Notes: generated by a model from the letters alone, not told the origin. Positions 10,721 to 22,049 are shown, counted from the stretch's first letter. The stretch is DNA of 64,000 bases from Cryptomeria japonica (GCF_030272615.1 NC_081414.1:311104164-311168163), one strand, 5' to 3'. Program-made: numbers and translations.

Positions 10721-11620
10721 ATGATTGTTGGAGAATCAAGTAACGGAAGTTTTCAGTCTTTGGGAAAGGTACATACAAATGAGTTTAACATAGAGAAGAT
10801 CAGAAAAATGGAAAGGAGTTTAAGTGAAGCGGATTTGCAAAAGGTCAAGGAATTAAGTCATAAAGGAATGGATTTATGGAGTGAATTCTCGCGATTCAAC
10901 AATGAGGAATTAATTAGGTTAATCTTGAGTCATGTGCAGAATGAATGTATTGTGTTGGATAAACCCTATCTGATATCAAAGAACATTATTTTGGCTATAA
11001 CTGGCCTGTGTGATAGTGGGAGTGTGTTAGTTAAGAAGACAATAAAGAACAAGGATGTTGAAATCCTAACTGGTGTAATAGATAATCAAAGAGCATTATT
11101 GATTTACAAAATCATTAATCCCATTGTGAGGTATGTGGCATATGATATATCCTGTAAAGTTTATTTCAAAAATAGGGAAGGTTCTACTTCAGCTATTGTA
11201 GTGTATATTGTATATAAGATTACTATGGAAGACGTTGTGTTCGATTTGTGTGAATTTTTCAAGAATAAATTTTTAGAGAATATCATAATAACAAAAGAGC
11301 AAGGTTATCCCTTCCGATCTTGTTCGTTACTTGTGTGTTTGGCTATGTATTGTTTGGGATCTTTACCGACTAAGGAGAATGTGATATGGGAATTTGGAGT
11401 CCTGCTTGTTAGGAAAATATTTCAATATCTTAATGGATTGGATAAGAGAGAAGATGCATGTAGTGCTTATTTCAAATCATTTATGGATATGTGGAGTATC
11501 AATCTAGTATCCCCTACTATTGGTTTGGTTAAGGAGAATCCATCCTCCAGAAAGAGAAAATTGAAAGAGATTGAGTCCTCCAGTTCTCTGGATCCTAAGA
11601 AGTATAAAGTGCAAAAATAA
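10721..11620 (+). CDS. Element B ORF2, conserved protein of unknown function (envelope position)
   Basis: This is a 299-codon open frame starting ATG at 10721, the longest credible one in the window. Nothing identifies a catalytic function. Visible parts are a charged N-terminus (KMERSLSEADLQKVKELSHK), a middle segment LTGVIDNQRALLIYKIINP and VRYVAYDISCKVYFKNREGS, a hydrophobic stretch CSLLVCLAMYCLGSLP near residues 208-223, and a basic, serine-rich tail. Element C carries the same protein (27076-27757), for example LTGVTRDQRALLIDTIIDLV and FYFLRSLPFKENIVWK, so it was under selection in two families. It lies between gag and the polypurine tracts, where Sireviruses place an envelope-like ORF. 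The frame continues beyond its TAA. Function unknown. Confidence 0.6.
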   Translation: MIVGESSNGSFQSLGKVHTNEFNIEKIRKMERSLSEADLQKVKELSHKGMDLWSEFSRFNNEELIRLILSHVQNECIVLDKPYLISKNIILAITGLCDSGSVLVKKTIKNKDVEILTGVIDNQRALLIYKIINPIVRYVAYDISCKVYFKNREGSTSAIVVYIVYKITMEDVVFDLCEFFKNKFLENIIITKEQGYPFRSCSLLVCLAMYCLGSLPTKENVIWEFGVLLVRKIFQYLNGLDKREDACSAYFKSFMDMWSINLVSPTIGLVKENPSSRKRKLKEIESSSSLDPKKYKVQK

Positions 11621-11989
11621 GAAGAAATAATTGAGTTGGATTATCTGGAAACTCCTATAGTTAAGAAAGAATTGGAGGTTGTAGAGCAAGAAGAAGAAGA
11701 TTCAGAAGAAGATGATAACATGCAGGAAATTTTGAAAAAATATGAAGATGCTAGGAAGACTTTATCCATATGCATAAACAAGATGAGAGATTATATCAAT
11801 AGTGCCAGTAAGGTTTATAGATATTTTCTTTCATTTTCAGTTGCTATGGTGAAGCATAAAGCAAACATTGAAACTGTTCAAGAAGAATTGAGTTCTATCA
11901 GCTAATCATTTGATTTTCTAAGCGATAAGGATGGAGAGCAAAGGAAAAAGGTAATTTCCCTACAGGATAATTTTTTTTTGCAAAGATAG
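11621..11989 (+). pseudogene. Element B ORF2 C-terminal extension, coiled-coil region
   Basis: It is in the same frame as ORF2, after one TAA at 11618-11620. It encodes an acidic segment (EVVEQEEEDSEEDDNMQEIL), then a likely coiled coil (KKYEDARKTLSICINKMRDY). A second in-frame TAA lies at 11903-11905 and the frame goes on with SDKDGEQRKKVISLQ to about 11989. Element C has the matching segment near 29650 (SDKNGAQRRRINSLYSE), and both then show EIVEAK followed by L or V and EHFS, in another frame here (about 12025). The ancestral product was therefore about 450-500 residues, with the first stop close to its middle. Confidence 0.55.
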
Positions 11990-12351
11990 TGAGAATATTA
12001 TGAGTATTTTCTAGAAAGTTAAGGAGATTGTTGAAGCTAAACTAGAACACTTTTCAATATTTCTTGATGATGTGGTTAAGTATGAGTAGAATCCATCTGC
12101 TCCAAACAATTTTTCTCATGTTGTTGATTTGTTGGTGGAATGTAGAAGCTTATTTGTTACAATTAAATTGGTTGTTCATTCATGGAAGGTTCTCCTTTAA
12201 AAACTTAAGGATAAATACAAGCAAATATTTCAGAAGAAAATCAATTGATAATCTTCTTGGGCTGGTATGCAATTTTGACAATTTTATTGTTGAATATATT
12301 TATTTTTCTTTCTTTTCTTTTTCATCAAAGGCACCCTTTGTCCTTGATGTC

Positions 12352-12496
12352 AAAGGGGGAGAAAGGTAAATGAAGAAAGGAAAATGGATAAAGGTAGAGA
12401 GCAATGGAGATATATGAGTAAGGGGGAGTTATATGCAGATATGTTTTTGAGTTTATTCTTTTTAAGATCTCTTACCATCAATGACAAGGGGGAGAT
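12352..12496 (+). promoter_or_regulatory. Element B repeated polypurine tracts
   Basis: Three near-identical purine runs precede the 3' LTR: AAAGGGGGAGAAAGG at 12352, AAGGGGGAGTT at 12420 and AAGGGGGAGAT at 12486. The last touches the LTR start and should prime plus-strand synthesis. The first follows TTGTCCTTGATGTC. Several polypurine tracts upstream of the 3' LTR are a known mark of Sireviruses. Confidence 0.7.
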
Positions 12497-13841
12497 TGTT
12501 AAATTTGTGTGAATGTTGTCATTGATGTCAAACCCAATGATCCAATTAGGACCATATGTGGTGTAAGCAATTTTGGTATTGCAGGTTGAGAAATAGTTGA
12601 AGATAGGTATGTATGTGATCTACTGGAGTCATTTCTAGAAGTTTCTCCTCTCCAGAATCTTGTATTCTACTTATCATGGTTTGTATCCAGTTTCGATATC
12701 AGTTATATCAGTCATATTGGTTGTATTAGTTTGTATTGATTATATTGCATCGTGTTATGTTTTAAAATTTATGGTATCTGTATCTTGAAGTTAGGATTTT
12801 TTGTGCTTGGAGTTTGTGCTTATGAGTTTGTATTCTTGGGTTTGATAGACCCCTATATTGTTTCGATAATTGGGGCAGACATTTCGTAAATGAAGTATGT
12901 GAAGGAAGCATGTAGAAGATTGGTGAAGGTTGACTTGGTTATCCTAGTTTTTTTGTCGAGGCGCATTTTGGATAACGTGTTGATCCGAGCAATGCATTAT
13001 TGTGTAAATCACTTGTTCTTGGATGATAGAGTATCTTGGTGTATGAGCTTATCAGTATATATATACTCATTTAGTAGATTTGTGGGTGTGAAGAGAATGA
13101 GGTAGAATAAAAGAAATATTATGTGGCAATTGAAGAAGATCAGAGTGTGTAAGTAATGAGTGTGTGTGTGTGTGTGGTATTCAACAAAGTATGCTTGTGA
13201 TGTGTAGTAGAATAGCAACTGTGCAAGTGATAGAGTTAGTATGTGAGTAGTATATGAGAGAAGGTGTGTGAAGAAGATTCAAAGTGCAAAAGGCATTGCA
13301 GTAATCCTTTATCGAATATACTGCAAGCAACTGGTTTAGTAGAGTGCAATTACAATGGGGCAATAATCCTTTACCCTATTTTTCGCAAGCAATTGTGGAT
13401 ACTGTTGCGGTAATCCCTTACCAGATCTGCTTCAAGTTTTTGTAAGTTTATGTCTAAGATTATATTGGAATTGAATTCATGTAATTGAAGATGAAACTTT
13501 CCTTAGTTAATTTATATCTATTGCAGAGAGCATTCCAGTAGTGAGTCTCTTTGTAATCTCGCAGTGAGTCATCTGGCAGTGAGCCACCCTTTTTGTAAAC
13601 ACCATATAACTAGTTATCTTATCTAGAGAGTTAACCCTCTCTGTGGTTTTTCTCATTTGGGTTTTCCATGTATAAAATTTGGTGTTTAATTAGTGTTTGT
13701 GTTACTTATTTATTATGCATTTGTTGTTTCATGTTGATGAGATTAATTGATAAAATTGATATATCAGTAAAAGTTTGAGAAGTGTGAGAATATTGATTCA
13801 GCCTCCCTCTTAGTATTTCGGTCCATTCAACCAATTCAATA
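12497..13841 (+). repeat. Element B 3' LTR
   Basis: This 1345-bp LTR starts TGTTAAATTTGTGTGAATG after the polypurine tract and ends CAATTCAATA, where the expected CA has become TA. Its start matches 1172-1552 and its end matches 8967-9300. A short TG microsatellite lies at 13158-13176. The CCCATTTGGG-type motif near 13650 is shared with element C. Confidence 0.8.
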
Positions 13842-14114
13842 ATTGTTACATTTTGATGTTCACTAATGCCTATTTCAATTTTATTCAAAACTTTCTCCAA
13901 ACCATATTCCACTCCTTTGAAGATGCGAGCATTTTTTTCTCTCCATAGATATCAAAAGATCATTGCACCAAGGTAACATACCACATACTACTCCATAGAG
14001 AGCCTATTCAAGGGAAGGGCAAGCAAGTGAAAATATCCTTGATGTGTTAGGGAGTGGTCCTAACCATCCCAACATGAACTGAAACTTATTCCAACATTTA
14101 TGAACAAAGTCACA

Positions 14115-14522
14115 CTATACAAAAAGGTGATCAGTGGTCCCATTTTCATTTTTGCAGAGTAGGCATTGAAAGGGCCCTACATAGCCCAATTTTTCCAACC
14201 TTTCGCCTATGAGGGTTTTGTTGTGCATCATCATCCATGCAAAGGCTCCTACCTTTGGTAAGATGTTTTTGTTCCAACATAGTTTGATCAGCCAAGGGAA
14301 TTTCTTCCTTTCTATCATTGAGACTACGTATCCAAGTTTGGTGGAGTATTCACCCAAGGTGGCAACACACCATATAATTGAGTCTTCTTCCTTACTGAAA
14401 ATGATCTGCCTTCTTCCCAATTCCATATTAAGGGATCTTTTGGTTTTGACATCCAACATTTTGAAGCTTTTCCATTTAAGTGTAGGGTAGTTGTATTCCC
14501 ATACAACATCCATATGATTCAA
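14115..14522 (-). pseudogene. LINE D zinc-binding reverse-transcriptase-associated domain
   Basis: This 135-codon frame contains WNKNILPKVGAFAWMMMHNK, LIGERLEKLGYVGPFQCLLC and ENGTTDHLFV. This is the zinc-binding domain (zf-RVT type) that follows reverse transcriptase in plant LINEs; the CxxC and the following DH are visible. The same domain occurs at 44700-44863 and 53397-53588. The frame ends where CEF or CDY would normally continue the motif. Confidence 0.75.
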
Positions 14523-15156
14523 AATTATTCACCCATACGCATTCTCATTTATGTGACTTAATTCTTGCATATCATTCAAATTTGATAATGGTTCATACCC
14601 ATTCTACAAGTCATGCCAGAAGAGAGTTGATGCCTTGTTTTCAATCTTCCATGTAAGATGTTCCATTATCAACGATCTACACTTGTCATAGAATTCCAAA
14701 TTGGGGACCCCCTTGGCATATTATCAATTGCTAATATTCTTGATGGCTCCATATTGTCCAAGTATTTGTTTCTTAGCAATTAGCTCCACGTTGCGTAAGG
14801 GCGACAAAACATCCTCCAAATGAGCTTTGCTCTTAACGTGATGTTCCATTATTGTATATCCTTGACCTTGATGTCGCTTGATTCTTTGTTCTTGGTGACT
14901 TCCTTTCCAAGTAATTAGGAGAATTCTCCTTTTTTCATTATCTCCTTTCCCATAAAAATTGTCTATGTTGGACTGTCGGTTTCTTAGCAATGCTACTTGT
15001 TATCTCTATGCAGGAGAGCATATAGATTGGGATAATGACTATGATAGATTTGGGCATTGTTATTCTTCCTACCATTGTTAACCATTGTCCTTTCTAGCAT
15101 TCTATCTTTCTTTTGCATTTCTCCACTATTTCCTTCCATAATGTGTACCTTGTCAC

Positions 15157-16278
15157 TCAATTGAATAAAGGTATACCTAAGTAAGTCGATGGAAGTTGTT
15201 TGGTTTGGAATCTTGATATGTCTGAAATCCTCCTTTGTGGGATTTTGTTTGTATTAAAGAAAATTCTTGATTTCCTTTTATTTATAACTTGATTGAATGC
15301 CTTTGTATATTCATTCAGTATTTGATTTATAGTTGTTGCTTCCTCTATGGATGTGTTGTCGAATAGGAGGGTGTCATCCATAAAGAATTGGTGGGTGAAC
15401 GAGTCTATTTTGTTGACCACCCTTATTCCTTTCCATCTACCCACGAGGCTGCCTCTGAGATCATATGACTTAATGTATCCACCATGATAATAAATAAGAA
15501 TGGTGGTTGTGGATGACCTTGTCTCAACCCACATGCCCCATCAAAAAAACCACAAGGTGTTCCATTTGTTAGTACAAAGTATCTCACTGTGGAGATGCAA
15601 GCATATATCCATTTAATCCATTCTCTACAAAAGCCAAATTTTGACAGGAATTTAGTTAAAAAGTACCACTCAACCTTGTCATAAGCCTTACTGATGTCAA
15701 GTTTTAACAACATGCTCCTTATGCTATATTTTTTGACTGAGTGTAGGACCTCATGAGCAATAATTATGCCATTAGTTATATTTCATTCAGAAATGAAGTC
15801 ACTATGTTCCTATGAAATGATTTCAGGGAGTATCTTTTTAAGCCTATTTGCCATTACTTTGGATATGATCTTATAGACCGTGTTACACAAGTGAAATTGG
15901 TTTGTACTTCGTAAAGGATAAACAATCAGTGCCCTTTGGTATTAGTGTGTTGTTCAAGTCTTCCAGTATCTTACTTTTCTTTCTCGATTCTTCAACCATT
16001 TTGACTATGTCCTCCCCCATGAAACTCCAACACTTCTGAAACACAAGTGTCATGAATCCATTCAAACCTAGTGCCTTATCTAGGTTCAATTGAAAAGTTG
16101 TTTCCCTTACTTTTGTAGAATCGACAGGGGTATATAATTTTTTTTTATCTTCCTCCATAACTTTATTTGGCAAATAATTCAAGTATTCAGTATTAATCTG
16201 ATTTGCACCATTCATACCTCCAAGTAAACTTTGGAAGAATTTCACTTCGTCCTCTTGTATTTCTTTTAGTTCCTTCAA
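15157..16278 (-). pseudogene. LINE D reverse transcriptase
   Basis: Three overlapping reverse frames cover this domain: 16278-15883 (YTPVDSTKVRETTFQLNLDK, FQKCWSFMGEDIV, LNNTLIPKGTDC, YKPISLV), 15713-15423 (LLKLDISKAYDKVEWYFL, GFCREWIKWIYACIST, RQGHPQPPFLFIIMVDTLS) and 15534-15157 (HQFFMDDTLLFDNT). FMDDTLLF is the catalytic box. It would copy LINE RNA at a nicked target. The segment between 15883 and 15713 and the switch near 15470 are frameshifted. The usual RQGDPLSP reads RQGHPQPP. Confidence 0.8.
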
Positions 16279-16490
16279 ATTTCATATGTCTGCTATTTTA
16301 ATTTGGGCTATCCCATTCCATCTCCTCTTATTTTTTGTGGTGTTGTGAAATTATTTTGTATTACTATCACCATCCATGAGCCACATTTCCTTAGACTTTG
16401 ATCTCTAGTAGCACTCTTCCTCAAATAGGATTTCACCATATTCTACAAGAAGACTCTTCTCCTTTGTATATTCCTTTGCATTCATTCAAT

Positions 16491-17999
16491 TATTTATTAC
16501 ATGAGCACAATAGTGGGTTACACTTTTTGGCCAACTTTGAGATTTAGATGAACATTTTGAAAAAAAAATCACTTTTAGACACCTATAACTTTTAAACTGT
16601 TGAGAATTTGAAGATGATGTAAATTAGTGATTTGTAACCTCTTGTCTACAAATTCTAAATATATATTTTTTAATTTTTTTTGAATCAATTTGTATTCATT
16701 TTCCCATCTCATTTGAAAAGTAGTTTTTAACAACAAACAACATTTTTTAAGAGTGATGTGCATTCTGAATGCATAACTTTTTTTTCTATAAATGATAAAA
16801 ACTTGATTCTTTCGAATTTAGGTTTGTAACATCAATACCTAGAGCATGCAATTGGTTGCATAATTATATGTTGAGTTTTATTTTTATTTTATTAAGTTTT
16901 GAAGTTGGACTAATTATAATTTAGACATAGGTGTACTTTTGAACATATAACTTGTTCTATATATATCGAAATTAAATTATTACTTTTTTGTTAGAAAGAA
17001 GACATCAATACCTAGGGCATAGATATTTTTTTGATTTTTTTTGAATTAGTTTACTATTTTTCCCAATGCGTTGAACAGAGAAGTTCATGTTCGGTGAAAA
17101 AACTATGTCTGGTAAAATTAAAAAAACAAGATCATAATAAACTCAATATGTAATAAAATTATAGTCATTGGAAAGCTTGCTTTGAGGAATACAATCCTAC
17201 ATTTTGGGTTGTCAAGATTGTTCTATTTCAGCCTTCAACCAGAGGTTTGAAGGCCAAAATTCTACAAAATGATGAAGATTTTTTTTTTTTTTTTTTTTGG
17301 GTGGGGGGGGGGGGGGGGATATAGATATTTTATTTCATTTTATAAAACACAAAATAACAAAGTAATTCGCACTTTTTGTGAAAGAAGGCATTTGAAGGTC
17401 ATTTTAAGGGCGATAATTTTAAAGGAAGGACATGAGGAATAAGAAGAGAAGGGCAAATAAGACTTCAAGGAAGTTTTCACCTGATATAGAACAAAGATAT
17501 TGAGAAATAAGAATGCAAAGATATCATGCAGATATGCATCTTTACTTAATTTCTATTTAATTTTACATGTATTATGTACCTAAAATTATGCTTATTTGAT
17601 TTAATTAATATTTTTTAATTATTTATTTATCTAGTTGAGTGTGTTTGTGCTATTTTAAATTATCAAACATTTTGAATTGATGTATTAAAAATAATCTTGT
17701 TTGAAATTAGTCTCCATGCTCAACTCAAATATTTTTAGACTTGTCTTTTTAGAACCTCTCTTTCTTGTTCCTTTGTTTTACTAGGACCTCTCTATCTCTT
17801 TGGGACCTCTCTTTTTAGGATCTCTCTCTAGAGTAACAAACATTGACAAATGGTTGGATTGGATTAAAAATAATCTTGTTTTAATTTAGTCTCTCTCCCC
17901 CCTTGAGTATTTTTAGGACCTCTCTCTAGATTAGCAAATATTTTGAATTGGTGTGTGTATATATATATCTTTTATCTTTTTGTGTGCAGAACGGACTCA
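16491..17999. other. AT-rich interval with homopolymer and short duplications
   Basis: I see no gene. ACATCAATACCTAG is repeated at about 16829 and 17005. T and G homopolymers abut at 17279-17319. Between about 17650 and 17960 there is an imperfect duplication around ATTAAAAATAATCTTGTTT and several copies of GGACCTCTCT. A possible 3' splice site, TTTTGTGTGCAG, lies near 17988, just before the transposase-like gene. Confidence 0.35.
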
Positions 18000-20900
18000 A
18001 CAACAAGAAAGTTTTGAAGTGGGAGTTGAGTCAAACGAGGATGAATAGCACATAGCTATACATAGGGAGGATGCCCAAGTTAAATCAATGGAGGTTGGAG
18101 AGGGGTCGGGCTCATTACCTTCTATTGGTATGGATGGGCATATTGTGGATCTAGCTAAAAAGGTGAAGAGAAATATTTCTTATAAAAATTTAGATCATTT
18201 TACTTGAAATGGATGTGGGTGAATTGAAACTTCTCAGTGAATAACCTAGACATACTAAAAGGAGGTCAATGAATAAAAGTGCAAAAGAAATAATTTCTCA
18301 TTTTGAAAATCTTGATATGCTAGAGAAAGCCCAATTGTTATCAATAGTACTTATTCAGAATGAGTTAAGAGATGCATTAAAATTGTCAAGTATAGATACA
18401 ACAAATAAAAAGAGGAAAAGTTCTCAGCTACAAAAAGCTATTGTTTAAAATGTTAAGAAAGGTTTGGGTTCCATTGGGGAAAAAATCTCGATCAACAAAT
18501 AAGACCATGTCAAGAATAGTGATGTTGACATCTATATTAAATGAAAAAATGCCCCCAAAAAGACAAATCTCTCATCTATCAACTAAGTTTGGTTTTAGTA
18601 GAAAGACAATACCAAAATATGTGAAAAGGAGAAATATTTTGGATGATACTACCTCGGAAGGGAATTGGGCAATTATGTGTAAAGCTCCTCGTTCTAATAG
18701 AATTGAAGATGTTGTTAGGAGCTTGATATCAAGTTTTTGTAATGACAATACTCATCCTTCATCAAATAGTAGAGATGTTGCCAAACATAGGATTGGGCTT
18801 GAATGTGATGATCTCCATGTAAAACATTGGCTAGACACAACAAAATATGAATTGTATGTGACATTTACTAATTCAAACCCTCATATAAATATTGTAAAAA
18901 CAATGTTTGAAAGGTTTTAAGGCCATATTATGTGAAGGTAAACAAAGTCTTAAATAAACTGCTTGTTGTCATTATCATATTCAATTTGATCTCTACTATT
19001 AAGTGTTTCGAAAGATTAGAGAAGATAGCGATGGTTATCAAAATGCTCCTCCTAAGTGAACAAGTCAATTCATAGCATCCATGTTATGTGATAAATCAAA
19101 TGATAATGCAACCGGTCAAATAGATTGCATAAAATGAATTTGTGAAACACGTGGAGAGTTGGTCAAATTGCCTTTGAGAAATGAAGATACTGAAATGAGG
19201 AAGATGGTAGATTGCAAGAGTTACAAGTACAAAAAGTTTGAAACAAAATTTGGTAAAGAATCCACAAGGTTAGATTATGTAGAAGAGGAGAAACCTATTC
19301 AGATATCTATGGAAAACTTTCATAATTTGATACAACCATACATATGCCATGGTTTTTTTGCCAAGTGGCAAGCACAACAGTTTCAAATATTAAAAGACAC
19401 TTTCCCACCTGGAACTATTTGATCAATAGTGTACTTCGTAGAAAATTACTCTTTGTACATCAAAAAGAGATTCAATCAAAGTATTACTTTTCAAAGCATA
19501 TCACTATTATGGTGCATGTGTGTTATCAAGATGCGCAATTGGATTTGGATAGTGTGGATAGTACATTTGAAGAACATGTCATTAAAAAATAATACCACTT
19601 CTATATTAGTGATGATAAGGAGCATGACACACATTTTGTAGAACATTTCTTTAAGAATTTTTTTGAATATTTGGCAAACAGAGGCATAAAAATAGATAAG
19701 CATTTTGTTTGGTCTGATGGATGTGCATCACAATTCAAATCATCAAGGCCATCTTATGCACTATGTAGATATCATTGAAATGACAAAATACCACATGTTT
19801 GGAGGTTCTTTGAGAGTGGGCATGGAAAGGGTGAACATGATAGTGTAGGAGCTTGTATCAAACATGCTCTAAGAAAGCATCAAAGAAATTATATAGGATA
19901 TTGTATAGATGATGCACATCATGTTGTTGAATGGTATAAGAAACACTTTGTGCAACCAAATGATCCTGGTTCATCATCAGAAACACACATGCCCATTCCA
20001 TATAGAGTGTTTTGGAAGATATCGGGTATGTCATCTTTTGAAAGTTCATTTCACTTTCAAGTTATCAAAATTTATTTAAATTGTTAATTTTCTTATTGAA
20101 TTTAATATGTTTAGTTCATTTGTTTAGCGTATACATCCATTTTGCAAGTGTCTATAGAAGAATAATGCATGGATGCAAGAGGGTGGAGAAGACAAGATCT
20201 TTGCATTGTGTCATGAGTACAGCTAATCACCCATGAACATTGTACACTAGGGATTGCTCATGTTTTTGTTGTGATTGCATTGTGGAAAACTATGGTAAAT
20301 TCAAACACCAAGAGCTTGGATATGTCAGTGAATGGAACTTGATGCCACTAGTTGTTATTGACACATGCAATGAAGATGAGGATGAAAGCTTTGAAGACAT
20401 TCCTTTGATTTCTAGTGATTATGACCATATTTTAGGATTGATTAAAAAAGGTACGTGCACAGATGTATAACTTTATATATCTTAAAATGCTGCAAATTTT
20501 TAACAACTACATTATATTTAAAAGTTTAAATTTTTCATGTAAATTTGTTGTGCAGGAGATATTTTTGCAATCATAGCAGAAGCTAGAAATATAGAAGGTG
20601 TTAGTTATTATTTATTGTGTTGCACAGAAGAGAGGAAGAAGTTAACAAAATCTTAAATGAGTGATGGAATGTCGCTTCCCACATGTTTGAACTGATTCAT
20701 CTATTTTAATTAATTGACTTTATGCATGTATTTTGAATTTTTAAATAGTTCTACAAATTTTCACCTCAAGGAATTCGTTGATTCTTATGCAAGCTCAGAT
20801 GTAGTGTAAGAGATATATTTCAAACAAATCAAAATTGTTCCACATGGGATTCATTTTACTAAATATCAAATTGACAACAAGGTATATTAGTATAGCCACC

Positions 20901-21060
20901 TAGTGATTTTTGTCGGCCTAATTCTTCATATAGTTCCATGTTCATGTGGACTGACTCAGAAGTGGAGACTAGATAGTGAAGTTCATGAGAAAATATTAAA
21001 TTTTATTGAAGATCGGGTTGAACCACTTGATGTGGTATGAGTATTTAGTTCTCATAGTAC
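18000..21060 (+). pseudogene. Transposase-like gene remnant with introns, unnamed family
   Basis: A chain of forward fragments reads like one protein. Residues start in KRQISHLSTKFGFSRKTIPK (18541 onward), pass through HPSSNSRDVAKHR, HVKHWLDTTKYELYVTF and a cysteine/histidine stretch near 18960, then FFAKWQAQQFQILKDTFPPG (19346), VYFVENYSLY (19429), FYISDDKEHD, HFVWSDGCASQFKS (19700) and FFESGHGKGEHDSVGACIK (19808). I recall this order from unnamed plant and animal transposase-like proteins, where VDFAENYS and WSDGC carry acidic residues; here the first D is Y. GT-AG introns fit at about 20034-20129 and 20451-20553. At least three frameshifts and several stops are present. Whether it is an element or a domesticated gene is unknown. 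Confidence 0.55.
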
Positions 21061-21309
21061 TAGTGTTTGAACTCATGAATTGAATTTATAAGATTTTATA
21101 ACTTAACTTGTTTGAACTCATAAATTATTATGTAGTGTTTGAATTTTTCACATGTGATATGACTTAAAAGGGGAATATTTCTTATATGTTATATTGAACT
21201 TATTTAAATATGAAATTTAAACATTGCAATTTCTTATGTGATCTATTTCAATTATATAGTATCTTAACATGTGTTTTAAATTATTCAAACAAATTTTAAT
21301 GCCTTAAAG

Positions 21310-21690
21310 GGATGTACAATTACCTAATGTATGTAAATTAAATGCATTTGTATGATATTTAAATTATGATGTATGTAAATTAAATGCATATGTATGATAT
21401 TTAAATTAGGATGTATGTAAATTTTAAAATGTCTTAAGGGGGTGTAGAATTAGGATGTATATGTAAATTAAATGTGAATGTATATGATATTTAAATAATT
21501 AGGATGTATGTAAATTAAATTAGGATGTATCTAAACTAAATCCACGTGTATGATATTTAAATTTGGATGTATGTAAATTTTTAAATGTCTTAAGGGGGTG
21601 GCTAATTAGGATGTATTTAAATTAAATGCATGTGTATGATATTTAAATTAGGATGTATGTAAACTAAATGCAATTGTGTTTGTAATTGTT
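21310..21690 (+). repeat. AT-rich minisatellite, about 40-bp unit
   Basis: The unit, roughly GATATTTAAATTAGGATGTA followed by TGTAAATTAAATGCATGTGT, recurs about seven to nine times with changes. A second motif, TGTCTTAAGGGGGTG, appears twice inside. No coding sense. Confidence 0.6.
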
Positions 21691-22048
21691 TGCAATTGAA
21701 ATGACAAGTAAGGGGATGTGCAATTAGGACATGGAAAGCTAGAAACATTTTGGGTTTATAATTGAATTTCTTAAACATGGATATAATTAATATCTATATA
21801 AACATAGATATAAATTTACATCTAATCTATTTAAACATGGACCTAATCTCTAAGAGATATTTAAACATCTAATTTGTATAACTAAACAACTTTACACATA
21901 TAATTAAACAACTTTAGACATATATATAAACATCTAACATATTTTTAAAACATGTATGTATTTGAATGATTATCTATAAATGTATGTACATGTATTTAAA
22001 CATCTGACATATATAAAAACATATCTAATTTGTACGCATACATGTATA

Positions 22049-22049
22049 A

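Larger units (their letters stand above)
1172..13841 (+). mobile_element. Element B: pol-less Sirevirus-like LTR retrotransposon, split by nested insertions
   Basis: The 3' LTR is 12497-13841. The first part of the 5' LTR is at 1172-1552 and its end at 8967-9300. The middle of the 5' LTR is replaced by Copia element A and a Gypsy LTR. Outside the two ends lie ATTGC (1167-1171) and ATTGT (13842-13846), a 4-of-5 target duplication, and both flanks are parts of the same LINE. The internal region (9301-12496) has a methionine-tRNA primer site, a gag relic with four zinc knuckles, a long ORF of unknown function and three polypurine tracts. I see no protease, integrase or reverse transcriptase. It is therefore non-autonomous; its Sirevirus-like placement is inferred from the repeated polypurine tracts and the ORF in envelope position. 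Confidence 0.65.
13842..16490 (-). mobile_element. LINE D, reverse strand, main part
   Basis: This is the right-hand part of a LINE split by element B; the RNase H start is at 975-1166. On the reverse strand it runs from WLMDGDSNTK at about 16390 (the conserved LINE stretch before reverse transcriptase), through reverse transcriptase, to the zinc-binding domain and then to 13842. The endonuclease half is absent, so the copy is 5' truncated near 16490 or was cut there later. Multiple frameshifts and stops are present. Confidence 0.75.

Noticed and set aside
18000-21060. Ordinary host gene
   Set aside because: Several frameshifts and stops, and transposase-like boxes; surrounding DNA is all repeats.
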